From Sulfuriferula plumbiphila (lineage in GTDB: Bacteria; Pseudomonadota; Gammaproteobacteria; Burkholderiales; Sulfuriferulaceae), in assembly GCF_009938015.1 (NCBI RefSeq), contig NZ_AP021884.1, forward strand, positions 3,102,585 through 3,166,584: a stretch of 64,000 nucleotides of DNA, given 5' to 3'. This document shows positions 1 to 7,664 of this stretch, in pieces. Below the pieces are notes generated by a model. The model did not search any database, was not told the DNA's origin, and saw nothing but the letters and a program-made list of their open reading frames with translations. Made by a program: the position numbers and the translations under genes. The stretch's first letter is position 1. Each line of letters starts with the position of its first letter.

Positions 1-1193
1 CCGTCCATAAACGGATGAACCTCGGCCACAATGAACATGGCCATGAATGCACGGGCGGCTGGACTGGACAGCCCGGTGATGCGGTCGAACCCTTCCAGCA
101 AAGTACCTCGCACCAGGTCGGGATGGACGAATACCGTGCTGCCGGCCTGATTGGTCTTGTCTTTCCATTCTCCGGGTTTCTTGTCCAGGCGCCTGGACAT
201 GACCAGGCCGTTGACGGATTTTAGCCAGGCCAGGAAATCTTCGCCAGATTTGGGGAACGCATCGCGCCAAGGTGAAGACGTCGCCGCCTGATAGGTGCCC
301 AGGATGTCGTGCGTGTCTTCAAGGCGGTTTACCAGGACGGCGCCTCGGTAAACGATGTCCTCCGCTTCTTCCACCGTGAAGGCAGTGCCTTCGATATAGT
401 TCGAGAAATAGGCCTCGAAAAACGCCTGGTTGTCCTTCGCTGCAGGGCTGTTAGCCACTTCTTTGATGTCAGGCAAGGCTGCTTGCTGCAAAGCGGCGAA
501 CAAGGTGTCAAACAGCTTGAGACATTCGCCATCGTAGGGCTTGCCTGCCGCCCTGGCCAATGCTTGCCTTGAGGTGAGGCTCCTGGCGTTACGGGTCGCC
601 AGTAAGGCCCCTACAATCCTGTCCAGACGTTTGAACTCTCTTTCCCGGCCGTGGGCTTGCGCGAACTCCCGTGCCTTGTCGCGCAAGGCGTTAAGATTGC
701 TCTCCCCGCGTAGTTGCAGCGCCTTGTCCAGATAAAGTTCGATTTGTTCGGCCGGGACGGTTCTGGACGCACTGCCCTTGACCGCCTCCAGGCATTCCAG
801 CAACCAGCGGGTTTCGCTGGCAACGAACAACTTCCCGTATGGGGCATCGCCCGGCAAGGGGCCGCCAGGTCGAACCTCCACAGTCAGGCCCGGGTAGGAC
901 CGCGAAGGGGCGCGTTTGCCGTAGCTGACCACAACGACGTTGTCCTTGTCGGGTCCACCGTGTATGGCTGATCTGTAGCTGAGCACGGCTCCTGGCAGTT
1001 CGTGCTCCAGCAAGGTCTTCCAGTTTCGGCGCACCACAGATTCCAGCGGTATCGTCAGCTGAGTTGTGAATACGCCAGGGCTGATTCTGGCGGCGGTGCC
1101 TGCCGCCACTTTCCGCTGCATGAGTGAGGACAATGCCCGCTGAGCAGCGGGAGCGAATATCAGCTCGCTTTCGGGTGGGTTGCGTAGATTCAT
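1..1193 (-). CDS. Fic family protein with AbiEi-like N-terminus (partial)
   Basis: The reading frame opens at ATG 1193 and runs off the left edge after about 397 codons. The last residues visible are HPFMDG, the start of the Fic active-site motif HPFxxGNGR, so the catalytic loop is cut by the window edge. Fic proteins usually transfer AMP from ATP to a target hydroxyl group. The first 150 or so residues (a helical start, then VVRRNWKTLL, PGAVLSYRSA and LTVEVRPGG) resemble the winged-helix and second domain of AbiEi-type antitoxins. The middle part (LNALRDKAREFA) is typical of long Fic proteins. One chain would therefore join a DNA-binding regulator to a possible toxin enzyme. The upstream region carries repeated TGCGTA boxes. 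The Fic call is firm from the motif; the AbiEi-like call is by pattern memory. Confidence 0.8.
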   Translation of the reverse strand, partial: MNLRNPPESELIFAPAAQRALSSLMQRKVAAGTAARISPGVFTTQLTIPLESVVRRNWKTLLEHELPGAVLSYRSAIHGGPDKDNVVVVSYGKRAPSRSYPGLTVEVRPGGPLPGDAPYGKLFVASETRWLLECLEAVKGSASRTVPAEQIELYLDKALQLRGESNLNALRDKAREFAQAHGREREFKRLDRIVGALLATRNARSLTSRQALARAAGKPYDGECLKLFDTLFAALQQAALPDIKEVANSPAAKDNQAFFEAYFSNYIEGTAFTVEEAEDIVYRGAVLVNRLEDTHDILGTYQAATSSPWRDAFPKSGEDFLAWLKSVNGLVMSRRLDKKPGEWKDKTNQAGSTVFVHPDLVRGTLLEGFDRITGLSSPAARAFMAMFIVAEVHPFMD

Positions 1194-1377
1194 GCGAATA
1201 GTTGTTTTCGCTCATGCCAAAATGCGTAATTAAACGTTAATGTTATAGCATTGGCGTAGTTAAGCGTATGTTTTATTTTTAAGGTTTGCGTAGCCTCGCG
1301 CTAAACAGGTCGAGCTAGTTACGGTCATTTGCGTAATATGTCGTCTATTATATACATATTTGCGTAGTATTGCGTTT
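1181..1377. promoter_or_regulatory. Repeated TGCGTA boxes upstream of the Fic gene
   Basis: TGCGTAG or TGCGTAA occurs at 1181, 1223, 1287, 1330 and 1361, with looser versions at 1253 (GGCGTAG), 1263 (AGCGTAT) and 1371 (TGCGTTT). All are on the same strand, in AT-rich DNA within and just upstream of the Fic gene start. Most spacings (42, 30, 10, 43, 31, 10) are near whole turns of the helix, as expected for a protein that binds in series on one face. The stretch 1194-1548 contains no convincing gene. An operator for the Fic protein's own winged-helix domain is inferred. Confidence 0.5.
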
Positions 1378-1548
1378 AATATTTGGTGTGGTGCATATTC
1401 TGAAGCAATGCAATTATAAAGCGGCGATGCCAAATAGGTACCGTTGAGCGCCAATAGCCGGGCGGTATGGCTTACATGGCGAGCCATTCGGCTGACAGCG
1501 TCGTTGAAGTTGGAAGCTCCGTCATTCATGGCGGGGTAGTTCACGTAA

Positions 1549-1971
1549 TCAGAAACATGACATGCCCAGGAGCCTGGCTGCCTTGTTCAATCGAATATCG
1601 AAGCAAGCAAAAAATATGGGTAATTGCGAAATGCGCCCCGTTTCATAAGCAGCAGCAAGTTGTATGCTGTCGTAACCACGTAGCGCAAAAGTATCTGCAT
1701 ATTCACCCGCACGCTCCACCAGCGCCTGGTCGATTTCCAGCACCACAAAGTGCGGCCAATCTGCTGCCAAAGCTGCCTTTGCCTGTTCGACGACCAACGC
1801 ATCCTGTGGCACTTCTCGCGCACGCCTCGACAATGCCGCATGCGCCTCTGCCCATGCGATGCGGCAGACCGCGACCGCCTCGGCCGAACTCAACTGCGTC
1901 TTGAGCACATCACTGCCTTCCTCGACAATGTAGAGCTTTATGAGTGCCGGGGTGTCGCAAAACAGAATCAT
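1549..1971 (-). CDS. vapC: VapC-like PIN-domain toxin (pair 1)
   Basis: This 140-residue PIN protein is the usual VapC length. The acidic residues expected at the metal site are all visible: D6 (LFCDTPAL), E42 (AWAEAHA), D101 (LRGYDSIQLA) and D125 (ACFDIRL). VapC toxins cut specific RNAs, often initiator tRNA or rRNA. The start codon overlaps the stop of the upstream Phd-type antitoxin by four bases (ATGA), a translationally coupled TA arrangement. All active-site residues are present, so the toxin looks functional. Confidence 0.88.
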   Translation of the reverse strand: MILFCDTPALIKLYIVEEGSDVLKTQLSSAEAVAVCRIAWAEAHAALSRRAREVPQDALVVEQAKAALAADWPHFVVLEIDQALVERAGEYADTFALRGYDSIQLAAAYETGRISQLPIFFACFDIRLNKAARLLGMSCF

Positions 1972-2231
1972 CCACGATCTTCCAGCACCATCGCAGAAAC
2001 GGGTACACCCTGCGCCTGTAAGCGGAGTTCAGCGCCTGCGGGCTTACCGCCTTGCCAACTGGCCGTGCCCGCAGCCAACAGGCACGACAATCCGGTACTT
2101 TCAGCAGCAGGTACGCCAATCAGGCGCGCCACCACCTTGCGATGCGAGGTGAGCTCAATCTGTCGTCCCGATTGCACTTCCCGGACATAACGAGACAAAT
2201 GCGACTTGAATTCCTGCATGGACACCCGCAT
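1968..2231 (-). CDS. Phd/YefM-type antitoxin (pair 1)
   Basis: The 87-residue product begins MRVSMQEFKSHLSRYVREV, the N-terminal fold of Phd/YefM antitoxins, followed by SHRKVVARLIGVP. The start was placed at ATG 2231 because AAAGAGG sits six bases upstream; an earlier in-frame ATG at 2252 lacks such a site. These antitoxins bind their own promoter with the N-terminal half and neutralise the toxin with the C-terminal tail. The gene is cotranscribed with the PIN toxin, which it overlaps by four bases. A palindrome lies just upstream. Confidence 0.85.
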   Translation of the reverse strand: MRVSMQEFKSHLSRYVREVQSGRQIELTSHRKVVARLIGVPAAESTGLSCLLAAGTASWQGGKPAGAELRLQAQGVPVSAMVLEDRG

Positions 2232-2254
2232 ACCGGACCTCTTTTTATACATAA

Positions 2255-2268
2255 ATCATACGAATGAT
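2255..2268. promoter_or_regulatory. Operator palindrome of TA pair 1
   Basis: ATCAT-ACGA-ATGAT is a perfect 5-4-5 inverted repeat 24 bases upstream of the antitoxin start. Its position suits autoregulation by the Phd-type antitoxin. Confidence 0.5.
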
Positions 2269-2395
2269 GCCCTTTTTTCACTTGTGCGAGCAATAGATTG
2301 ATATCTGTCAACGTCGCCACGACACCCATGATTGAATCGCCCTGTCTTTTCCAGACACTTCCTGAACCTTGAACCACGGTTCACCCGGAAATGCC

Positions 2396-2530
2396 ATGAG
2401 CGAGCAGCAGCGTTACACAGAAGATATCAAGATTGAAGCCATCAAACAGGTGACTGAGCGGCAACATCCAGATGCCGAACACACGCTTACCCAATCTCCG
2501 CCAAATCTGCCCAGACTGGCCGCGCCATGA
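2396..2530 (+). pseudogene. IS3-family transposase OrfA remnant
   Basis: A 44-codon frame begins MSEQQRYTEDIKIEAIKQV, very close to the N-terminus of IS3-family OrfA proteins (the helix-turn-helix that binds the element ends). The match ends near residue 28 (TERQHPDAEH); the rest is unrelated and reaches a stop at 2528. No OrfB or element ends were recognised, so this is a fragment left after deletion. It shows that the island has hosted insertion sequences. Confidence 0.65.
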
Positions 2531-2868
2531 ACAACCTGGCATGTGTCGAAACTTTAAACCGCACCGTAATGCCAGGGATTCAGGAGCTCTACCCCCGTTG
2601 TTTGAAAGCCCGCGCTGTTGCGAGAATTGGCACATCTCGTCGAAACCGTGCACAGCTTTGAAGACTGCCGACCGAAACCTTCCGCAGCCTCTATTCCTGG
2701 CTTATGCGCAATGACAACAACCCCAGCCCCAATCTCCCGTTGTCAGGTGGGGGCGGGGCCTGTTGCGTTTGGCGAGCATCGATTTGCCACGAAACCATAT
2801 CGGGAACTGCTCTTCAAAACAGAAGACAAGTTTCGCGAGGTGAACGCTGCGGGGGTCGCCATCCTTCA
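2531..2868. other. Gene-free remnant DNA
   Basis: No intact gene is supported here. Open frames on both strands are short and lack recognisable motifs or ribosome sites. The stretch lies between an IS3 remnant and a MntA remnant and is probably decayed accessory DNA. Confidence 0.4.
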
Positions 2869-2937
2869 TCCTGGAACCATTCGGGCCGCAGCGCGCACGA
2901 TACTGCGTTTCTGGTCAAGTGCAACAGAGGGTTTCAT
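2869..2937 (-). pseudogene. MntA-like N-terminal remnant
   Basis: The minus strand reads MKPSVALDQKRSIVRAAAR from the ATG at 2937, nearly identical to the first 17 residues of the intact MntA-like gene whose ATG is at 12441 (MKPSVALDQKRNAVRAL). The frame stops after 23 codons and the catalytic GSx10DxD region is missing. DNA identity extends upstream: GGTTTCA followed by a GATAAA-type leader recurs at 2961-2985 and 3003-3028. It is a duplicated and truncated gene head. Confidence 0.6.
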
Positions 2938-3072
2938 GCGAGACTTCCACAGCAAAATCCGGTTTCACGATAAATGAATATCGACTGATCAGCAGCAACA
3001 AGTCCGGTTTCACTCCAAGTGAACATCCGCCCGCCGATGCGGAAAAAACACACTCAAATCCGGATACCCCAT

Positions 3073-3195
3073 AATTGGGTAACGTAATGCCGCCCAATTG
3101 CAGGTCGGCCTTCAACTCCTCTCAAATTTCCCCGTCTTACCCAGCCATCCATGCCACACACCCGACGTCATCATGCGCCAGTGAGCCATGCGTGG
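3073..3195. repeat. Direct repeat A, left copy (3' end of rhamnosyltransferase gene)
   Basis: This stretch, including the last 25 or so codons of the glycosyltransferase gene and about 40 bases beyond its stop, recurs in the same orientation at 11533-11657. Shared blocks include ATTGGGTAACGTAATGCCG and CAGGTCGGCCTTCAACTC. The two copies bracket the whole polysaccharide block. Confidence 0.8.
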
Positions 3196-4017
3196 CTTTG
3201 CAAACAGTGAATAAAAAACGTACTTGAGGCACAAGCGCCAGCCATCCACCAGCTTCCAGTTCAATGGCACCCACGGCTTTTTGTATAAAAGCACCGCATT
3301 TCGAAAATGGTAGTAGTGCCGGAGCGGGCTATGCAAGGGGATATTTTTACCAAAGAATTCGATAGGGTGATCCCCAAGGCTGTGCTGCATGTGGGCAGAG
3401 CAAACCCCATAGCTTTGAAAGCCATGATGGCGTGCACGCAAACCCCATTCGATATCAACATAATCGATGAACAGATCATCCCGCATGCCGCCAACCTTAT
3501 CCAGCACCGGCATCGGTATCAGACAACCTGAGGAAATCAGGTAATCCACTGGAACGACGGATTTCCCAGTCGAGCAAGCACATCGCTCCAAGCGCAAGCC
3601 ACGAATCCGGATGAATGGCGGAGGGTTATCTTGCCGCTCATCCAGATATCGCGGCCCTGCCGTAGCCGGTGAAGCCTGTTCAGAAATAGCAGAAACCAGT
3701 TTCTCAACCATATCAGGCGCGGGAATGCTGTCCTGATCCATTAACAGAACAAATCGTGCCCCACGATTACGCGCCCATTGAATACCAGCATTTTGCGCAG
3801 CAGCAATGCCTCGATTCTCACCTAACAAAACAAATTTAACCGCATGTGTTTGGTACTTATTGTTCCAAGCTTCCAAATCTGCATGAGAACCATTGTCCAC
3901 CACTACTACCGACTCAACCTGCGGGATCAGCGCATCTAAAAGTTTTTCCAAGTCTACAAGTACAGGCTGATAGGTCACCACCACGGCAACAACGCCCGCT
4001 TCATGCGACTGTGTCAT
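3112..4017 (-). CDS. Rhamnosyltransferase-like family 2 glycosyltransferase
   Basis: The 301-residue product has the GT2 (GT-A) pattern: VVVTYQP near residue 13, VVVVDNGS near 37, NRGIAAAQNAG near 68 and the metal-binding LLMDQDS near 91. A second block, DYVDIEWGLRA, is typical of RfbF/WbbL-like rhamnosyltransferases, which move rhamnose from dTDP-rhamnose onto a lipid-linked glycan at the inner membrane face. It is the last gene of the minus-strand polysaccharide cluster exported by Wzt/Wzm. Its 3' end is duplicated about 8.4 kb away. The exact sugar specificity is inferred. Confidence 0.8.
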   Translation of the reverse strand: MTQSHEAGVVAVVVTYQPVLVDLEKLLDALIPQVESVVVVDNGSHADLEAWNNKYQTHAVKFVLLGENRGIAAAQNAGIQWARNRGARFVLLMDQDSIPAPDMVEKLVSAISEQASPATAGPRYLDERQDNPPPFIRIRGLRLERCACSTGKSVVPVDYLISSGCLIPMPVLDKVGGMRDDLFIDYVDIEWGLRARHHGFQSYGVCSAHMQHSLGDHPIEFFGKNIPLHSPLRHYYHFRNAVLLYKKPWVPLNWKLVDGWRLCLKYVFYSLFAKPRMAHWRMMTSGVWHGWLGKTGKFERS

Positions 4018-4111
4018 TGGCCTCTACCGGATTGCGTTTCTGCCTGAGAAGCAGTTGCACAACGAAACCGCTCACCGAATCCTGAAATTGGAATAGTAAT
4101 TTGCATAAGTT

Positions 4112-5278
4112 TCATTCCATACCCAATGCTTGGAGAATACTTTCACGTTGGTTGAACCAAGCATACTTTAAGCGCACATCAGCATAAGCAGTCGCGGCCA
4201 TATCAGGATACGTATCGATGTTCTCTATCGCCCGCTGAATAACAGATGCCCACTGATGTGCCTGAGCGATATAACCATTCTCTCCGTCCCGGATCGTAGC
4301 GGCATAGGTACTGGAAGGCGAAGCGATACTTAGCGTACCGGCAATCGCCGCTTCAAAGTATTTTAGATCGGATTTACAGTTGGTGAAATCATTCACCTGC
4401 AAGGGCATTAGATTGAACTCGACGCTACCGACGAGACGTTGCAAATTGACATAATCGTGGAACGGCTGGCGCTTGATCCTGCGACCAAATCGGCTCAGTT
4501 CTGGCCCTGCTTCAATGTATCCCACGACCATAAGCTCGATTCTCGGATCATTCTCCAGCACACCTTCCAGTGCGGATGTGATGATTGCATAATCCAAATT
4601 ATGTGATGGGGAGCCGCTAAAGTAGCCGAGGCAAATTTTATTGTCTCTTGAAAACCCCGATACTTCTTTGCTACGAAACAGCATCTCGGAAAGATTCAGT
4701 TGTTCCTTGTTTATAAAGTTGGGCACCACGTTCACCGGCAACCCTGAAAACTCCGTGATTCTGGCAGCCAAGTAGTCGTTAGTCGTGATGGCGCCATCGC
4801 ACAAGCGCAGTGTCTCGCCCATTCGACTGATATAGGCAAACCAATAATCCCATATCTCGGGTTGGTCGGTATCCTGGCCCAGCGTACTTATGATCAGATG
4901 GGCATAGCTCGTGTTGAAAACAAAGTCATCTATATCAAATAGCACGCGCTTTCGTTGAGTTCTAAATCTCGTTATCAGCTGGTTAATGCGATGGCTATAG
5001 CCTGATCTGCATATCACAAGTAGATCAGCGTATTCAGCAATTTCATCCATCCGGTACAAGTCGTTCAAAAAGAAATAACTGGCCGAAACATCGCGATTCT
5101 TGTCATCGTTTAAAACTTGCACCATGTTGTAGGCGCGGTAACGAAAGGTGCTGTTATTAGCAGTTTCGTAAAAATAGGCTACCCGGCGCTTGCCGCGTGC
5201 AAGCGTCTTAATACGCTCATGTAGCGGGGCGATCCACGGATCCGAATACGGCACCTCCGGAATGTTGGAAGCAAACAT
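4112..5278 (-). CDS. Glycosyltransferase, GT4/CgeB-like
   Basis: The 388-residue protein has a GT-B layout. The N-terminal half contains RVAYFYETANNSTFRYRAYN and the block RVLFDIDDFVF. The C-terminal half has LGYFSGSPSHNLDY and the donor-site stretch NCKSDLKYFEAAIAGT (the usual K-x(2)-E-x(2)-A pattern near residue 315). Such proteins build repeat units of O-antigens or capsules from nucleotide sugars. Its start touches the stop of the next gene upstream (shared base 5278), so it belongs to one operon. Donor and acceptor are unknown. Confidence 0.75.
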   Translation of the reverse strand: MFASNIPEVPYSDPWIAPLHERIKTLARGKRRVAYFYETANNSTFRYRAYNMVQVLNDDKNRDVSASYFFLNDLYRMDEIAEYADLLVICRSGYSHRINQLITRFRTQRKRVLFDIDDFVFNTSYAHLIISTLGQDTDQPEIWDYWFAYISRMGETLRLCDGAITTNDYLAARITEFSGLPVNVVPNFINKEQLNLSEMLFRSKEVSGFSRDNKICLGYFSGSPSHNLDYAIITSALEGVLENDPRIELMVVGYIEAGPELSRFGRRIKRQPFHDYVNLQRLVGSVEFNLMPLQVNDFTNCKSDLKYFEAAIAGTLSIASPSSTYAATIRDGENGYIAQAHQWASVIQRAIENIDTYPDMAATAYADVRLKYAWFNQRESILQALGME

Positions 5279-6606
5279 CAGGCCTCTCCGGATAATTGTT
5301 GAATGATTCCATCTAACGCCTGTTGCCAGTCAGTGAGAAGCCCGTTGTTGCGATAATTTTGCTCGCGTACGCGGGAATCCATTGCAATGGCCACCGCCTG
5401 CCGGAGCGCATCGACGAGCGCATTGTGGTCCAGATCCGCACAAATTAAATTCGCAGAATAGTCGCTCAAATCACGTTTGTTGGCGAATCGATTAGTGACC
5501 ACTACAGCACCACTTGCCACCAGATCGAGCGGTGGATAACTCGGATGGGGTGTATACATTAGACTCAACCCAAGATCGACCGTACCCACCAGTTCCGCAT
5601 ATTCTGACCATGAGAAATTTTCGCATTTGATCGGTGTGTAGCCGTCGTTGAACGTCACTGTTGGAATATCTTTCCCGATCAGAAAAATCTCCCAATGTTC
5701 AAGATCCAGAACCTGCTGCACGATCGCTTGCTCAATGACCTCAATGCCCAGATAGAAAAGATTACGCAGATTGTTCGGTCTAGCATAGAAGAAAAACTTG
5801 CGCTTGCCGCCTTGATCCTTTGCTCCAGGATGAAAAACTTGGACCGGAAAAGCTGGTTCGAACCACATTCCTTGAGCGGCAATATTATCAAAGCCGTCAT
5901 GGACCAAGTAGTCGAACAACAATTTAGTATTGATTAGAAAACGGATATTACGATTGCGTAAAATTGTTTCGCACCTAAGCCGATCATCACCAAATGGATA
6001 AAACATCCGCTCATCTTCTTGCAGCAAATAAATGATTTTGTCGTTAGGCACACTCGGTAATGTGGCTGCGGTGGTCCACCATGAAGTGGTTATGAACAAA
6101 TCGTCCTTGACAATATCAAGTTCGTACTTTTGATCGTAAAACGCTGCAAACTTGAACTGGACTTCGTGTTCTAGCTTTATGCCATATAGCAACAGGACAT
6201 GGTCAACATTTTCAGGTTTAGCGCGTTCCGTACGGGTAATAATCCGCAACTGTGCATTCAATTTATTTGCAAGAAGCGCCGCAAAAATCAGGGCGGTACC
6301 TACGCCACCAAACAAGCTGCCACTACTGATACTGTCGGTCACGATGTTTACGCGACGTGTCTGTGACTCCGGCAAAAAATAGGTGCGCAAAGGTGTGACC
6401 GCCTGGAAGCGGGCATGAGAAATTTGCGCAACGTCTATAGCCCTGTTGTGGTCAGGCTTTGAATCCAGAAATTGCTCAGTAGGATGCTGGAATTGATCGG
6501 TAGGACGCCGGAATTTATATGCCAGCTTACGAAAAATGAGCTGTCGTAGTGTAGCGGTCCCATGAGTGCGCCAATAGCAATAAACCTTGTAGATGTGATC
6601 AATCAA
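5278..6606 (-). CDS. WsaF-like rhamnosyltransferase
   Basis: The 442-residue product begins with a short variable region and then RVNIVTDSISSGSLFGGVGTA, the glycine-rich N-terminal domain start seen in WsaF-type glycosyltransferases (GT-B fold, dTDP-rhamnose users). The second domain contains KFFFYARPNNLRNLFYLG and the C-terminal donor-site region MYTPHPSYPPLDLVASGAVVV. Together with the RfbF-like enzyme this suggests a rhamnose-containing glycan. It is tightly packed with the downstream glycosyltransferase gene. The family call rests on these motifs; function is inferred. Confidence 0.65.
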   Translation of the reverse strand: MIDHIYKVYCYWRTHGTATLRQLIFRKLAYKFRRPTDQFQHPTEQFLDSKPDHNRAIDVAQISHARFQAVTPLRTYFLPESQTRRVNIVTDSISSGSLFGGVGTALIFAALLANKLNAQLRIITRTERAKPENVDHVLLLYGIKLEHEVQFKFAAFYDQKYELDIVKDDLFITTSWWTTAATLPSVPNDKIIYLLQEDERMFYPFGDDRLRCETILRNRNIRFLINTKLLFDYLVHDGFDNIAAQGMWFEPAFPVQVFHPGAKDQGGKRKFFFYARPNNLRNLFYLGIEVIEQAIVQQVLDLEHWEIFLIGKDIPTVTFNDGYTPIKCENFSWSEYAELVGTVDLGLSLMYTPHPSYPPLDLVASGAVVVTNRFANKRDLSDYSANLICADLDHNALVDALRQAVAIAMDSRVREQNYRNNGLLTDWQQALDGIIQQLSGEA

Positions 6607-6674
6607 TTAGTATTCCAATCCTAAGTCATGCACTTTCTGAATAGCCAAATCACAATATCGAATCTATCTGCTGT

Positions 6675-7664
6675 CTAAATGTTAAATATGCGCAGAATTT
6701 TCTTAACTTGACGATCAACAAATCGCAAGGGTTGGGTAATTCGCCAACTAATTGACGTGTACACAACAGCGAGCTGCCTATCGCGTTCGGCCACGGCTTG
6801 GTTGAGGAGGGCGAGCTGCCTATCGCGTTCGGCCGCGGCTTGGTTGAGGAGGGCGAGCTGCCCATCGCGTTCGGCCACGGCTTGGTTGAGGAGGGCGAGC
6901 TGCCCATCGCGTTCGGCCATGGCTTGGTTGAGGAGGGCGAACTGCTGCCTGAGTTCGTTTAAATCATAACGCTCCAATTGCCGCGATCCCAACGCAGCAA
7001 AATAATGTATCAATCTTTGCTTTTCTGGTGAGTTGGGTTGAAGCCATTCCAGTTTCTTGTTATCTTGAGCATTATTCAACTGCAACACTCCGAGCCCGTG
7101 TGAATGCACAAATTCTAAATTATTCGGGTAACGCGCTTGCAGTTCTTCCCATAATTTCCACACCCCAAAATTTTTCTCGCGAACATTGGTGTCGTGAAAT
7201 ATGACAACAGCACCGGGGGCAAGTTTGGGCAACCAAGTCTCAAAATCATGGTGAACCGCATCATAGGTGTGCAGACCGTCAATGTGCAATAATTCTATCG
7301 ATTCATCCGCAAAATAGCTTACGGCATCATCAAAGGTCATCCGTAACAATTGGGAGAACTCCGCATAGTGTTCTTCGTTATACGCGTTTACGCCAGAAAA
7401 AATCTCATCGTTGTATTGGCCAGCGTGTTCATCTCCCTGCCATGTATCAACGGCATAACATTTAGTTACAATACCCTTTTCTACAACTGATTGGCAGAAT
7501 GAGAAGTATGAATGGCCGTAATGGGTGCCCAGTTCGACAAATATCTTGGGGGAGACCTCATGATTTACCCACGCCGCAAAAGGCAAATGCCCCAGCCAAG
7601 CGCTCGGAGACTGAAGTAAATCAGGAGAGAACGCTGCGATATCTAACAAATTATTTTTCTTCAT
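6675..7664 (-). CDS. Class I SAM methyltransferase with repeated coiled-coil tail
   Basis: The first 200 or so residues form a class I methyltransferase: KIFVELGTHYGHSYFSF (motif I, near 40-56), CYAVDTWQGDEHAG and LLHIDGLHTYDAVHHD, as in enzymes that modify glycan chain ends. Residues 243-298 are four near-identical 14-residue repeats (ALLNQAVAERDGQL), a likely coiled coil. A basic tail (RFVDRQVKKILRIFNI) follows. In ABC-exported O-antigens a methyltransferase joined to a coiled coil can cap the chain and set its length (the WbdD principle), and the gene lies directly beside wzt, whose start of translation it overlaps by four bases. A chain-terminator role is inferred. Confidence 0.75.
   Translation of the reverse strand: MKKNNLLDIAAFSPDLLQSPSAWLGHLPFAAWVNHEVSPKIFVELGTHYGHSYFSFCQSVVEKGIVTKCYAVDTWQGDEHAGQYNDEIFSGVNAYNEEHYAEFSQLLRMTFDDAVSYFADESIELLHIDGLHTYDAVHHDFETWLPKLAPGAVVIFHDTNVREKNFGVWKLWEELQARYPNNLEFVHSHGLGVLQLNNAQDNKKLEWLQPNSPEKQRLIHYFAALGSRQLERYDLNELRQQFALLNQAMAERDGQLALLNQAVAERDGQLALLNQAAAERDRQLALLNQAVAERDRQLAVVYTSISWRITQPLRFVDRQVKKILRIFNI
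6771..6938. repeat. Four tandem 42-bp repeats in methyltransferase gene
   Basis: Four direct 42-base units encode ALLNQAxAERDxQL. Units differ at only a few bases, so the array is recent or kept alike by gene conversion, and it is prone to changes in copy number that keep the frame. Confidence 0.9.

Noticed and set aside
1260-1544. 94-codon minus-strand open frame between the Fic and VapC genes
   Set aside because: No family pattern, no ribosome site and its second half is made of the TGCGTA boxes, so it is better read as regulatory DNA.
6771-6938. Tandem 42-bp array as a CRISPR
   Set aside because: Units are contiguous, without unique spacers, and they encode an in-frame peptide repeat.
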